From: Ligustrum vulgare
Taxonomy: Eukaryota; Streptophyta; Magnoliopsida; Lamiales; Oleaceae
Direction: 5' to 3'
DNA: 64,000 nucleotides
NCBI GenBank assembly: GCA_963555705.1
Contig: OY743168.1
Span: forward strand, 92,792,925 to 92,856,924
Both the position numbers and the translations under genes were made by a program. The notes beneath the pieces are model-generated. The model had not been told where the DNA came from. It saw only the letters and a list, made by a program, of their open reading frames with translations, and ran no database searches. How positions within the stretch are numbered: position 1 is the stretch's first letter; every line of letters starts with the position of its first letter. Shown here piece by piece: positions 10,451 through 21,606 of this stretch.

Positions 10451-12151
10451 ATGGAAGATGATGATAATGTATTTATTCCAAAAGTGAATGTTGGTGCAAT
10501 TCCAAAATGTGGGCAAGAATTTCAAACGCTTGATGATGTTTACGATTTTTATAACGAGTATGCGAAATTATCTGGGTTCAGCATACGTAGTTGTAGCAGT
10601 CAAAAGAATCCACAGAAAAATGAGCTTGTCTGGAAGGCGTATGTTTGCTCCAAACATGGTAAAAAAGATGAGACATAGCAGAAGAAACTTAAAAACTTGG
10701 TGGCTCGTTCTGGTAAACGAAATCGTTGGAACTCGCGCCGTGGATGTGGCGCAAAGTTGACAGTTCTAAAATATCAGACAACTTCTATGTGAGTTGTGAG
10801 CCATTTTGTTGAGCGGCACAACCACGCACTATCTACATCGAGCAAGACTCACCTACTATGCTCGCACCAACATTTTTCAGCAACGAAAAAAGCATTTGTT
10901 GAGCAATTCTCACAGGAAAACATTCCTAGTTGTCAACAGGTCAGACTAATGGAGATAAATGCTGGTGGCCCTTCTTCGTTGGGCTGTTCTGAGTAGGATA
11001 TTAGGAGCCATCGTTGTGATCGACGACGAGAAAACATTGGGCGGACGCAGAAAAATTTATTGCGCATTTCGAGTTGGAGAAAAGAAGAAGTCCGAGCTTC
11101 TACTATACTTATGAGACTAACGAGGATGGTGTGTTTGCTCGTTATTTCTGGACTGATTTTGAGTCCAGGAGTTCTTATGTTTACTTTGGAGATGCTGTGT
11201 TTTTTGACACAACATATAACACCAACAAATACTCGATGGTGTTCGCACCTTTTGTTGGAGTTAATCAGCATAGGCAAACAACTGTTTTCGGATGTGGCTT
11301 ATTAAGTGATGAAAAAATTGATTCATTTATTTGGCTGTTTTTTAAGTTTGTCGAAGTGATGCCCACTCAATGGGCTCCTGGGGTGATTATTACTGATCAA
11401 AATGCCGCCATTTCTAGAGCGATCGGTGAGGTATTCCCAACATAGTTCATAGATTCTTCCATGGCATATTCTGAACAAGTTCTCAGAGAAAATGAATCAC
11501 ATGTTGTACAAGGAACTATACCACGGCTTGGTGAGCATCATTAAGTAGTCAGAAACCCCGGATGAGTTCGAAGCCCGTTGGGCTAATGTGATGGAAACCA
11601 CTTATCTAGGTGGAAATGAATGGCTTGCATACATCTATGAAATACCAATTCGTTGGGTACCTGCGTACGTGAAGCACATATTCTCTGCAGGGATGTCAAG
11701 TAGTAAACGATTGGAGAGCAACCACGCATTTTTCAAAAGATATGTGAATAAGACAGATACATTGATGGATTTTATCACTCAATTTAGAACTGTTGTGGCC
11801 CATTAGCGACATAGTGAATTGGTTGCCAGCCACATTAACTTGAACGAGGAGCCTCGTATGACAACAACGTTTTCCATGGACTCTCAAATAGCACGTATTT
11901 GTACTAAGACAATTTTCTTGTTGTTCCAAGAGGAACTAGCTGAGAGCAGTTACTACATTTGGTCAAAGAAATCAGCACATGAGGGCGTCAAAACATACAC
12001 TGTAACGCGTTTTGAGAATGGAAAAATACATCATCGCCAACGTGAGTTGACCTACTTTTGCGCACTTGACTTCATAACATGCAGTTGCAAAACATTTGAG
12101 TTCGAAGGATTTCCATGTCGTCACATGCTCACATTTATGATCAGGAAATAA
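10451..12151 (+). pseudogene. FAR1-related / MULE transposase-like pseudogene
   Basis: It starts MEDDDNVFIPK with an open reading frame into a FAR1 DNA-binding region (FYNEYAKLSGFSIR, then C...C and ERHNHALS as the C2H2/HNH zinc ligands, 10530-10830). The MULE transposase core follows (VFFDTTYNTNKYSM near 11200, GVIITDQNAAISRAI near 11390, giving the two Asp of the DDE triad). Then comes WVPAYVKHIFSAGMSSSKR (about 11660) and a C-terminal SWIM zinc finger, CSCKTFEFEGFPCRHML (about 12080-12130). FAR1/FHY3-family proteins are transposase-derived transcription factors; this order of domains is theirs. Stops at about 10676, 10792, 10996, 11443 and 11804 and frame changes between 11000 and 11080 break it. 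I saw no terminal inverted repeats, so it could be a dead FRS gene or a dead MULE. Confidence 0.85.
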
Positions 12152-12159
12152 GTGATGTT

Positions 12160-12505
12160 GTTACAAGACCAGTACATTGTAGGTCGGTGGATGCAAAAGC
12201 AATCCCCGTCTTCGAAACATCAACAGACACAACTGGTGGTCAGTCATTGATTTCTCAACATGGGATGCTAGCACACATAGCAGTAGAGTTGGTGGATGAA
12301 GGTGCTTTAACTGACGCTCGTACCACATTACTAATGGTTGGATTTCAAAACTTGAAAAGTCTGTATTACATTTTAAGGTCTATTTCATTTTTATGAAATT
12401 TAATACATTACAAAAGATCAAAATATAAAATAAAATAATCGAGATAAATAGAATCAAGATAAAAATAATACAAAACAAAACTTAACAAAATAAAAAAAAA
12501 AGTAT
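12160..12505. other. Downstream remainder of the FAR1-like locus
   Basis: Open for a short way after the SWIM motif in another frame (12115-12396), then AT-rich. I read it as the decayed 3' part of the FAR1-like gene and its flank, with no independent gene. Confidence 0.4.
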
Positions 12506-12510
12506 GAAGT

Positions 12511-12666
12511 GATGTTGTCAACATCGCTTATATTTGTAAATAAAAAAATAAAGGAAAATAAAAAATTAAAAAAAAAGTGTGAATTGATGTTGTCAGGCGC
12601 CTGACAACATCAACTTATGCCTTGTGCATGATATGGTTCTCCTACGTGTGACGCGTGCAGGAGAAC
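12511..12666. repeat. Cluster of three palindromes/hairpins
   Basis: GATGTTG-T-CAACATC (12511-12525), a perfect 26-nt palindrome whose half is GATGTTGTCAGGC (12586-12611), and GTTCTCCT...AGGAGAAC (12636-12643 with 12659-12666). The first two share the arm GATGTTG. The class is unknown. Confidence 0.7.
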
Positions 12667-12669
12667 TAG

Positions 12670-13995
12670 ACTGATTATTCAAAATATCATATATATATAT
12701 TTTTTTAAATTCATTTCCAATCATACATTCTACCAAAGATTTAATACTTTTTAACTAAATATTTCAAAAAATTATTATTACAAATCGCGCACAATATTTG
12801 AAATAATGAGTCTCAAACATGGACTATCTATATGCATGTTAGAGAAAACACTTGTGAGATTCTGGCGGTCCGGGGACTTCTACGACTCATCTCTTTTCAA
12901 GAATTCATACGTCCATTATCAATGTATGAACAACTATTTTTCAAAGAAAACTAGTATTTATCCCGTGAGATGTACAAAAGTTGCTTTCTGTAATATCTAT
13001 TTCGATAAGTATTGTCAAAATTTTAATACTTTTACATAATCAACACAAATATAAAATTCATAAAATAATAATATTCTATTATAATAATTATTAAAATTTT
13101 TTAAAAAAATTAATTCAAAGTATTAAAAACTTATTTGGATAGTAAATGTCACTCTATATATTTTAATAATAAACGATAGTAAATTTCAATAATTTTTCTA
13201 CGTTATTATTAACTTCATTTAAAATGCAAATTTACATAATTTCTGTGACTCGTCTCTTTTCGAGAATTCATGTATCCATTATCAATGTATGAAAAACTAT
13301 CTTTCATAGAAAATAATTGTATGAATTAATTTTCACCTTTTATTGAATGGGGTCTTGACAGAGATTAGCTGTAGGAAAAGATCAATCAACAGAACGCCAA
13401 TGAACAAATCCTAATCTAAGTATGCAAGGAGTTAGTTAAAGCCTACCATCCAAAAATTCTTTCGTTGTTACATCGACAAGCAAATACCTTAATCAAAAGC
13501 ATCTGTTGGGTAATTTTTTATTTTTTATTTTTTACATATATAAAAAAAAATGTGATGTTTTCGAGATAAAACATAAGATTAAAAAGTAAATTATGAACAT
13601 GTACATAATTAAAAAGTGATTTTAAAAAAAATGCCTTTTTTTTTGCTCACCTTTCCTCGAGCAAGCGGTTGGTTGGTTGGTTGGTTGCACAGGTTAGGCC
13701 AATTAAAGAGTTAATCATGGATATGGACAATTGGCACATGTTTCTTGACCAAGAGAATATGCTTTAAATGAGGTTGGATGGATGAATATACAAGCAGATA
13801 AATAAAGCCATTCCCATTGCCATGCTTGAAAATTGAAAAATGTTAGGTGGGCAGCAGTCTATACATGGAAATGTGTTAAAAGTTAAAAGTTAAAAGTTAA
13901 AACTTCTCAAATAAGCCACCATAGCGTTCAACCAAAAGATAAAGAGAAATGTAACACATTTTTATAGTATTTAACTATTTATAATATAATTTATA
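12670..13995. other. Gene-free AT-rich stretch
   Basis: No gene seen. A degenerate direct repeat joins about 12885-12945 and 13250-13310 (phrases CGACTCATCTCTTTTCAAGAATTCAT and ATCAATGTATGAACAACTAT vary between copies). (GGTT)n lies at 13669-13687 and a short AAAAGTT tandem at 13877-13902. Confidence 0.55.
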
Positions 13996-14281
13996 TTTAG
14001 CCCGTTTGGTAATGATTTTTTTATTTTTATTTTTGTAGTAGTTTTTATTTTTTTTAAAAATTTTTTATGAATGTGTGGTTTAAAAATGTTTGAAAAGTAA
14101 AAAATTATGTGTTTGACTAAAAATGAATGATTAAGATTGAAATTGAGTTTGAAGAGTTGTGGTAAAATTTTTATCTTTACCAAAAAAGCTCCTATACGAT
14201 ATATTATAATTGTACATGATGGTGATAAATTTTTCATTTTGAGTAAATATTGCTCTTGTGGAACTCATAGTAGAATATTTT

Positions 14282-14447
14282 GCCCATGTTTGGTAGAGAT
14301 TAAAATCAGTTTTTTAGTAGATTTTAATAAAAGTTGATGAGATATGTGATTGAAAAGCTGTAGGACCTACAAAAATTATGGTTGTAATTAATTGTTAATT
14401 TTAATTTGGATTAAAATCTAGATTTTAATTTGAACCAAACATGAGCT
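14282..14447. mobile_element. MITE, GCCCATGTTTGGT family
   Basis: The ends GCCCATGTTTGGT and ACCAAACATGAGC are inverted repeats with one mismatch, around 165 bp of noncoding DNA containing GATTAAAATCAG-type inner arms. Fragments of a similar element occur near 37200-37290, 37690-37780 and 50497-50662. The preceding segment from about 13998 (GCCCGTTTGGTAATG) may be a second, nested element of the same style. Confidence 0.55.
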
Positions 14448-14649
14448 TTATTTGAACATGTCAGAACATTTATTAAGTATTTACACTTAATTAAGAAAGC
14501 CAATGGTAACAATATACAAAATTCCTAAACAACCCTAAGCTAAAGTCGTGGTCTTCATCCCACTCCAAAAACAGTCATATAAATCTCCTACCTCCACCAC
14601 ACAAAGAACTGGCTAAACAATTCCTCCAAATCTGCTCCGACCACCACAA

Positions 14650-15079
14650 ATGGACACACACGACTATTCCAGCTCCGGTGCAAGTTCAGGGGCATCTCCG
14701 GTAAGACGCTTTATTCCAAGAGTTTAGCTCTATTCTAAAAATCTCGCTTATGCTTACACTTATACGCGTTTAAACTTAAAACTTGACATTCACGCTTCGT
14801 TATGCTTCGTGCTTCACCCGCACTTTGCTGCGCATTGTTGGGTTTTTTTGCATTTCGGTGCGCTTAAGCTTGAAACTTGAAGCTCGAAGCTTAACATCGT
14901 CATTTCGTCACACTTTACGTTTTTTAGAACATTGGAGTTTAGAGGTAAGGTTTTTCATTTCCTCCACCTACAGTTGAATTGATTCTTGGTTGTTCTAGGC
15001 TTATTTCTGCACTCCACAGGAAGCTCACGAGTCTAAGAGTAAGGGAAAGAGAGTAAGGGCTTTAACAAGGGTTCCTCCG
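14650..15079 (+). CDS. Possible two-exon gene stub, unknown
   Basis: A TATA-like CATATAAAT (about 14576) precedes an ATG at 14650 opening a Ser/Gly-rich 17-codon exon (MDTHDYSSSGASSGASP). It ends exactly at a GTAAG donor (14701). A second in-phase exon lies at 15020-15079 behind a CACAG acceptor, reads EAHESKSKGKRVRALTRVPP (basic), and is followed by a GTAAAG donor. No third exon is visible; the sequence turns AT-rich. It may be the 5' end of a plant gene that was cut off or captured. I do not recognise the protein. Confidence 0.3.
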
Positions 15080-15099
15080 GTAAAGTGTTGTTCATAATT

Positions 15100-16560
15100 T
15101 TTTTTTTTTATAAACAACCACGTGAAAATATCTCATTGGACCATTTCTTTGAAAAGTAAACAAGTTCGACTAGTCAAAGATTTTCATCCACCATTTTTTA
15201 CTTTTCACGAAAAAAGAGGGACTAATGACATATCATTGTTTATAATCAAACAGAGGCTCATTCATACCACTCTCGTTCGTAAGCCTTAGCCAGTAGCCAC
15301 TGCACTTTACCCATTGTTTGTCTCACTGTACAACAAGTCCTTCTCGAGACATCGCACATAAAAGGAATAATTGAATTTAGATATTGGATGCTATTTAATT
15401 GCATATTTTATTTCTTTTATTTGGGTCACTAAGAAGAAAATTTGTATTTGTGAGCTCTCGATTGGGGCTTGACGTTTCGATTTTAAGTTCTGTTATTGAA
15501 GGAATTGAAATCGTACAAAAAACTTCGGTTCGATTCTGTTCCCGTTCTGATTCGTTTTCAGTTATTTTTTCGATTCTTTTATTAAAAAATTCAACCTTGA
15601 ACAAACGTGAAAACGTGTTTAAAAAAAAAAGTGTAGAGTCAAAAATTTTCAAACAAAACCATCAATAATGTAAAATATTCAAATTGAATATATGCGGGTT
15701 TAAAAGGCACTAAGAGCAGTTGTAATATTTTATACATCCCCATTGACAACCAGGAAGATAGGATCATCTTTTGTTGTTCTATGTACTACTTATGCTAGAG
15801 TGTTTGAATCATCCGGACTAAAATATTAAATGATAATGACAGCGCATAGACACCTTTACCATAATATAAAACCATATTGCTCATTTGAATCTAGATATAC
15901 TTCTAAAATAATAATGATATCTGATGTACTCTTATCTCAGACTTTAATGTCAAACCATAATTCACTAATGCAACTCTATAAAATTCATATTATACATGTC
16001 AAACCACACATCCTTCCTGAAATTAGTTTAGTACATATCAACATAACAGTCATTGCCTTAATTTGTAAATATTGCACCAAAAAGATGCATTGAACCAGTG
16101 CGAGTAAGAGCCCAGATATCCAATCTTCTAAAATTGGTGTATAGAACTTCATGTAAGATGCAACATGATATGAACAATTCCACAATTATTATAATATATT
16201 TAAGTAAGCTAAATTTGTACACTCTGTCATGTAAACCAATATAGTGAGTGTCAAAAATGTCTCGTGGACTTAATTTTTAAATTAAGAATCTTCGGTTCTT
16301 GGTTCGATTTTCAAATAGGAACCGATCGATTTTCGGTTCACCATTTTTTTATTTCGATTCTCATTGTTTTCCTAAAGAAGCAATCAGTTTCTAGTTTATT
16401 TTGTTCGATTCATTTCTGATTTTTTTTGCCCCTTACGATCAAAATTATTTTCAGTAATTATGTGGACCATATGATTCCATTTACGAAAGGGAACAATATA
16501 TAAACAAAGTGTTTATCATGCATAATTTCAACTTTAAAGAAATAAGTTTTAAAAATCAAA
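15100..16560. other. Gene-free stretch with CGGTTCGATT repeats
   Basis: No gene. Degenerate phrases such as TTCGGTTCGATTCTG (about 15520-15560) recur near 16285-16400 (TTCGGTTCTTGGTTCGATTTT), suggesting an old repeat pair about 750 bp apart. The rest is AT-rich. Confidence 0.45.
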
Positions 16561-16654
16561 CATCAGATGTTAAATATTATAAAAATTCAACCCGCTCATC
16601 CCATCCCATTCAATTCAAATCAAATCTTCCATAACAAACTGCTCCTTGTTACTA

Positions 16655-16760
16655 CCACCACCACCACCCGCTTCACCACCACCACCAACCGCCTCACAAC
16701 TACCACCACCATCTCCATCTTCGATGTACCTCCGTCGCCACTACCACCATCATCTCCGAC
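16655..16760. repeat. ACC-rich microsatellite
   Basis: Imperfect (ACC)n/(CCA)n. The Thr/Pro-rich frames across it are low-complexity and not genes. Confidence 0.8.
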
Positions 16761-16858
16761 ATATTGTCACAATCACATCATCACCATGACCTTCGACAGA
16801 CACATCGTCGCTACCACCATCATCTCCAACATATAGCTGCTACCATCACCACCATCTC

Positions 16859-16859
<1 letters not shown>

Positions 16860-16917
<58 letters not shown>
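16860..16917. repeat. (TA)n microsatellite, about 57 bp
   Basis: Uninterrupted TA dinucleotides. Confidence 0.95.
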
Positions 16918-16921
<4 letters not shown>

Positions 16922-16984
16922 AATTACGAAGATCAATCAAAAATAAAATATTTAACCTATGTATTATCCTTAACCAGTTCTCTT

Positions 16985-17450
16985 GGATTTGATATGTGAC
17001 CCGTGGAATATGACTTGTAATATGTGACCCGCAACATATGAATTGTGACACGTGAAGTCAAATCTGTAACAAGTCATCTATGTACAAGGAAAATGTGACT
17101 CGTGAACATATGAAGTGTGACATGTGACTTTATAAATGTCTCTTGACATATGAAATGTGACATGATACCTGAAATACAGAGTGTTACCTATGACATACTG
17201 TGATTGGATGAATTATGACATGATCTATGTAATGTGACTTATGATCTATGAAGTGTGACATGTGACTATATAAATTACTCTTTACATTTGACATGTATGA
17301 AGTGTTATCTATAAAATGTTGTGATTGAATGAGTTGTGACCTAGGAGACCTACATAATGTGATCTACGACTTATGAGGTGTGACACATGACTTGAACATG
17401 TGACCTTTGATCCGTGGCTTGAACTTGTGACATGTAACTCGTATATGTGA
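16985..17450. repeat. Degenerate TGTGAC minisatellite
   Basis: Loose tandem of TGTGACNNGTGAA/ACATGTGAC units of about 12-25 bp, with a larger internal duplication (TGAAGTGTGACATGTGACT with TATAAAT at about 17115 and 17250). Noncoding. Confidence 0.6.
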
Positions 17451-17668
17451 CCCCGACGACCACAAACAAGCAATCGTCATCTCACCGTCACAACTCACCA
17501 ACAACCATATACACCACACCATATACAACATCAAATCAAACAGCCACACATGAACTCCTCTCAACACCAATACCATACCTTTCCAACAAACCCACAACAT
17601 CTCCAACCATCGTACCCTACCCACCCCCACCAAAAACACTGTCATCACCACAACACAACTTGCGTAGT

Positions 17669-17853
17669 CAGGGACGGATCCATGGCATGGCGAGCTCTCG
17701 CGCTCGCCCGTGCTGGATCCGTCCCGAAAAAAAAAATAGTAAGAATTTTTGGCATTTTTTTGTTGCGACTGAAAAATTACTGAAGTCCACCCTTACTGGG
17801 ATTTTTTTATTGATATCCGCCCGTGCTGAAAAAAATTTCTGGATCCGCCACTG
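17669..17853. mobile_element. hAT-type MITE, 185 bp, 8-bp TSD
   Basis: The termini CAGGGACGGATCCA and TGGATCCGCCACTG are inverted repeats with two mismatches. A perfect 8-bp target duplication, TGCGTAGT, flanks them at 17661-17668 and 17854-17861, the hAT signature. The left end also holds a local fold between GGACGGATCC and GGATCCGTCC (17672-17725). Noncoding. Confidence 0.85.
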
Positions 17854-17861
17854 TGCGTAGT

Positions 17862-18600
17862 GCAAAAAAAAAGTGTGGTGGCGTAGTGAAGAGGAGAGGA
17901 CTGCTTCGCTGCTATAACAGTGTCGTGCCTCTGAAACAACACACAAGATCAGAAGCAGGTGACGGTGCTAACGTAGAAAGCACCACACATGAACCTTATA
18001 GTAGAAGATACCACCAATCGTAGATGCCGCCAGGACGAAGGGTGGTTTTGTCATTCCGTCGGAGGTTGTGGTGGTCCACTGCTTCTTCAAAGATCTCCTT
18101 TCCCCAATCTTGAATCTACTAGGCTGTTGCGAAGATCTCCATCCCTCAATCCGCTAGAAATGGAATGAGAAGTGTATTTAAGGTTGATGGGATTGTGGTG
18201 CTTTTGTTGGGGGTGGGAGTAGACTATTTTATTTTAGTATAAGTAACTTGTATTCTTGATTTTTGAATTATGAAGTTAAAAAGCAGGTCCTGTTGTAATT
18301 TACTCTTTATGAAATATCAAAAATATAATTGGTGATTTCGAGTATTGGGCTACCTAGATCGATCAAAGCGGCCAACATTCAAGCCTACATTTTATATTAA
18401 CACGTTTGGTTAAGTTTTAAACGGCAGCCAAATTTACTTGTACTTATTTTGAAAACTTATTTACTCAAATAATTTTTTTAAGCTCAGGCTAACATCAGCC
18501 CGCATTATTTGGTGTCGCATTGAAAATCCACTAGGAAACAAAGTGCGCTTATTCTTCTTCGTTTTCTCCAGAGTCCAGTTGGTGGGGTTTGAAATAGTAC
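17862..18600. other. Gene-free region upstream of the heat-shock factor gene
   Basis: No ORF of note. Includes a somewhat GC-richer part (17870-18130) and AT-rich DNA toward the HSFB1 promoter. Confidence 0.5.
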
Positions 18601-18619
18601 TAAAGTGGGGTGGTGATTT

Positions 18620-18627
18620 TTCTAGAA
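18620..18627 (+). promoter_or_regulatory. Heat-shock element core, HSFB1 promoter
   Basis: The palindrome TTCTAGAA is a perfect inverted pair of HSE units, about 37 bp upstream of the TATA box. It suggests that the gene is induced by class A heat-shock factors and may repress itself, as is known for class B genes; that is inference. Confidence 0.6.
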
Positions 18628-18656
18628 CTCCTTCCGTATGACTTTCTCTAGTCTTC

Positions 18657-18670
18657 TATATAATAAATAT
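18657..18670 (+). promoter_or_regulatory. TATA box of HSFB1
   Basis: TATATAATAAATAT, placed about 320 bp before the HSFB1 ATG. Transcription would start near 18690-18700. Confidence 0.6.
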
Positions 18671-18724
18671 CCCTCAACCATTTCCTCACAAGGGATTGCT
18701 TGCAAATATCCATATTAAGGAGTT

Positions 18725-18769
18725 ATGGTCTTCCTGTCAAAAGATGAAAAAACCAATGGAAATTGCTAA
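18725..18769 (+). CDS. Upstream ORF 1 in the HSFB1 leader (14 aa)
   Basis: ATG at 18725, reading MVFLSKDEKTNGNC and then TAA. It overlaps uORF2 in another frame. Arabidopsis HSFB1/TBF1 is known to have two uORFs that repress translation of the main ORF; the arrangement here matches in number and position. Confidence 0.5.
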   Translation: MVFLSKDEKTNGNC

Positions 18770-18884
18770 AATCATCAAAATTCCTAAACACGATCTCGTT
18801 CATTCTCGCGTCTTTCTGTTTGGATTCTATTGCTGGGATTGGGAATTCCTCACTGCTCTCTTGCTCTTTAGTTGTTCCTTTTAA
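18744..18884 (+). CDS. Upstream ORF 2 in the HSFB1 leader (46 aa, aromatic-rich)
   Basis: ATG at 18744 in the leader of HSFB1, stop ending at 18884, 94 nt before the main ATG. The C-terminal half is strikingly aromatic: RVFLFGFYCWDWEF followed by LLLFSCSF, with six Phe, two Trp and one Tyr in the last 24 residues. A Phe-rich second uORF is a reported feature of TBF1/HSFB1 that links translation to stress. I infer it is the same control peptide. Confidence 0.6.
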   Translation: MKKPMEIAKIIKIPKHDLVHSRVFLFGFYCWDWEFLTALLLFSCSF

Positions 18885-18978
18885 TTCTCACCAGATCGTA
18901 CAAATCTATATAGGAATTTAATCAATTTCAATTTAGGGTTCTTATTTTTATTTTTTTATTACGTTTGGGGGTTGAGGT

Positions 18979-21470
18979 ATGTCGCAGAGGAGTGTTCCAG
19001 CTCCTTTTTTGACGAAGACGTATGATCTGGTTGACGATCCCAGCAGCGATGATGTGATTTCTTGGAATGAAAATGGCACAGCGTTTGTGGTCTGGAAAAC
19101 TGCTGAATTTGCTAAGGATTTGTTGCCTAATTACTTTAAACACAACAATTTCTCCAGCTTTGTTCGCCAGCTTAATACTTATGTACGTCTCTATTTCCCT
19201 TTATCAATATTCTCTTGCATCATTTTCATATTTTTACCTAAGATTCATGTATTGTTCATCTGCTTATGCTATTGTTTTGGCTGAGATTTCTGAATTTCTG
19301 ATCCAATATGCATAGTACTAATGTTTGGTATGAAACTTTGATGGGACGATAACAAAGGACAAGTTGAGAGTTGCAATAAGTTATCTTTAGAGATTTTAAT
19401 TATAAAAAATAGTAGAAACTTCCAAGATTGAACTTCATTTCAATCACACCTACCCAACAATGAAGTTTAAAGGATATTGATGGGACCCTTCACCGCGTGC
19501 TTAGCAAATAATTTTATGTATTGGTCAATATTTATTGCTGCTCTTACTTTATTTTATCTATTTTTTAATAATCCCCTTATGTTCTAGCCAAACTTGGGGT
19601 TTAATGGTATCAAATCTAAACTAAATTCAGTTTTTAAGAGAGAGAGAGAAAAAAAATAAAAATAAAAAAAAATTCCAAATTGGCGGTAAGTTGTCTGCAT
19701 CAGTATTTATGACCTATATTATATTAGAGCATCTCCAATGATGGTGCAAAAATATGTGTAATTTAACATTTTCGAAATCATTTTTACATCCCGGTGGATC
19801 TAAATAAAAAATTTGCTCCATTATGCAAATTATAATATTTAAATTCAATTTTTGCATAATTTTTTTTCTTATGCTAATCTATTTTTGATTAACTTATATA
19901 TGTAATTATTATGAACAAATCAACCTAATAAATTCAAATTTTGTTTAACAAAACAAAAATTTAAAAATGTGAAAATAATATAAAAAATTAAATTGTTATG
20001 TAAATTAACATAATAGATTTAAATTGTAAGTCTCAAATCAAGATTTTATGGATTTATATCTATTTTTGGGTGAAATTGGTTCCATAAAGCAAGATGTAAA
20101 TTTGCAACTTTTTATACATCTTTGGCTGGAAATTTCTATTATGCACCACCATTTGTGATGCTCTTAGTGGTAAGTTGTTGAAAATAGCGTTCAACTTTCA
20201 ATTTTTCCAATTTATTTATCTATTTTTTACTTTTGATTCGACGGCTGGAAAGTATATTTGATTGATTTCTTGTCCAGACTTCTCTAAATTATATTTTGCT
20301 GTAGTTTATTCAAAAAGTAGAAATACAAGTGGTGGTGGTCAATTTCATGCGCTTTTAGTCCCAAAGTTTGCAACTAAAGTCAAATAAATGTTTGTTAGTG
20401 GTTGGTTTATTCCATCATTAGGTCCCATCAGCACGAGGGTACTGTTCCAGACAATACAAAATACTTGGAATATTTACCAAAACCCAGATTTAGTCAATTA
20501 TTTTGTTGTTTTTGGTGAATACTTGTCTAGAGCTACCACGATTTTCTTAGACCATTTGAGTGCTTTTAATCAAATAGAACATCGTATAAATGTTTTACTT
20601 CCTTCATCTTGTTGCTGCATATTAAATTTTGATGGATTTTTGAGACAAAGTTGAAGGAAAAACTTATTTAAGATGCTAAGCTAATCAAACTTGTGCAATA
20701 ATTTAGTTAGGAATTGGTTGCTTACATAAATTTGAAGGATAGGGCAAGGCTAAGTTTGTTTCTAGAGATTATGAGTTGAAATGGTAACAGACCTCCTTGT
20801 TCATCAGGGCTTTCGAAAGATCGTTCCAGACAAATGGGAATTCGCCAATGAAAATTTCAAGCGTGGTCAGAAGGAACTTCTAATCGAAATCCGTCGTCGG
20901 AAAATGGTGCATTCTCAAAATCCGTCAGGGGTCAAGCATGCGGCCGCTACTGGTAGTCCAACCTTGCCGGAGAACTCTGGGGATGATCCTGGCTCGAGTT
21001 CGACCTCATCTCCCGACTCAAAAAATCCAGGGTCATTAGGAACACAAACATCAGCACAACTTGCAGACCTATCGGTTGAAAACGAGAAACTGAAGAAAGA
21101 CAATCACGTGCTTTGTTCAGAGCTGGCACAAACAAAGAAACAGTGCGACGAAGTCATAGCCTTCTTAACTCAATGTGTAAAAGTGACTCCAGAGCAAATC
21201 GACCAGATCATGAACGGTACTGCCCCTACTATTGACGAGCCGGGTCCATGTAACAAAGGCGCGGGTGATGTGAATCTGGATAATGATAATGACGAAAATG
21301 TAGGGTGTTTGAAATTATTTGGAGTGATGATGAAGAAGAAGAGGAGTCGTGACTTGAATCTTGATTTCTCTGAAGCACATAAAAAGGAAATGAAAAAAAC
21401 AGTGGAGGATAATGCTTCTTGGAAGAAAATATCTGTGTCGTCTGGGGAGAGTAGTAAGGTCTATAGTTGA
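18979..21470 (+). CDS. HSFB1: Class B heat-shock transcription factor, HSFB1 type
   Basis: Two exons, 18979-19182 and 20808-21470, joined at a GTACG donor and CAG acceptor (phase 0), give 288 aa; Arabidopsis HSFB1 is of similar size. The DNA-binding domain covers residues 7 to about 100 ([30 protein letters not shown], then [14 protein letters not shown]), and the intron splits it at the place typical of plant HSFs. A Ser-rich linker precedes the HR-A/B coiled coil (about 155-190, [10 protein letters not shown]). The KLFGV repressor tetrapeptide lies at about 237-241, next to a basic KKKRSR that can serve as nuclear localisation signal. No activator AHA motif is visible, as expected for class B. 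It binds heat-shock elements as a trimer in the nucleus and attenuates or primes heat and immune responses. The promoter HSE and leader uORFs point to transcriptional and translational control. The frame is intact. Confidence 0.93.
19727..20163. mobile_element. Tourist/PIF-Harbinger-type MITE in the HSFB1 intron, 437 bp
   Basis: The ends GAGCATCTCCAATGATGGTGCA and TGCACCACCATTTGTGATGCTC are inverted repeats with a few mismatches. A TTA target duplication (19724-19726 and 20164-20166) is the Harbinger signature. The interior is AT-rich and noncoding. It lies well away from both splice sites. Confidence 0.75.
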
Positions 21471-21589
21471 AATCTATAGCGTGCCGTCGTGTCCACTAAT
21501 GAAAATGTTGATTCTCTTATGGCACAGAAATACATAGAGAAACTATGAAACCGTAAGGTTGGGTCGTTGTAATGTCATCATAATGAATT

Positions 21590-21606
21590 TAGGAATAATA
21601 AATTTT
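21590..21606 (+). terminator. Possible HSFB1 polyadenylation signal
   Basis: AATAATAAA lies about 120 nt after the stop codon, a normal distance for a plant near-upstream element. Confidence 0.4.

Noticed and set aside
16567..17051. Thr-rich and Ile/Tyr-rich frames near the ACC and TA repeats
   Set aside because: Simple-sequence translations with no other sign of coding.
18696..18743. Upstream extension of the HSFB1 uORF to 18696
   Set aside because: The first codon there is TTG; the first ATG in frame is 18744.
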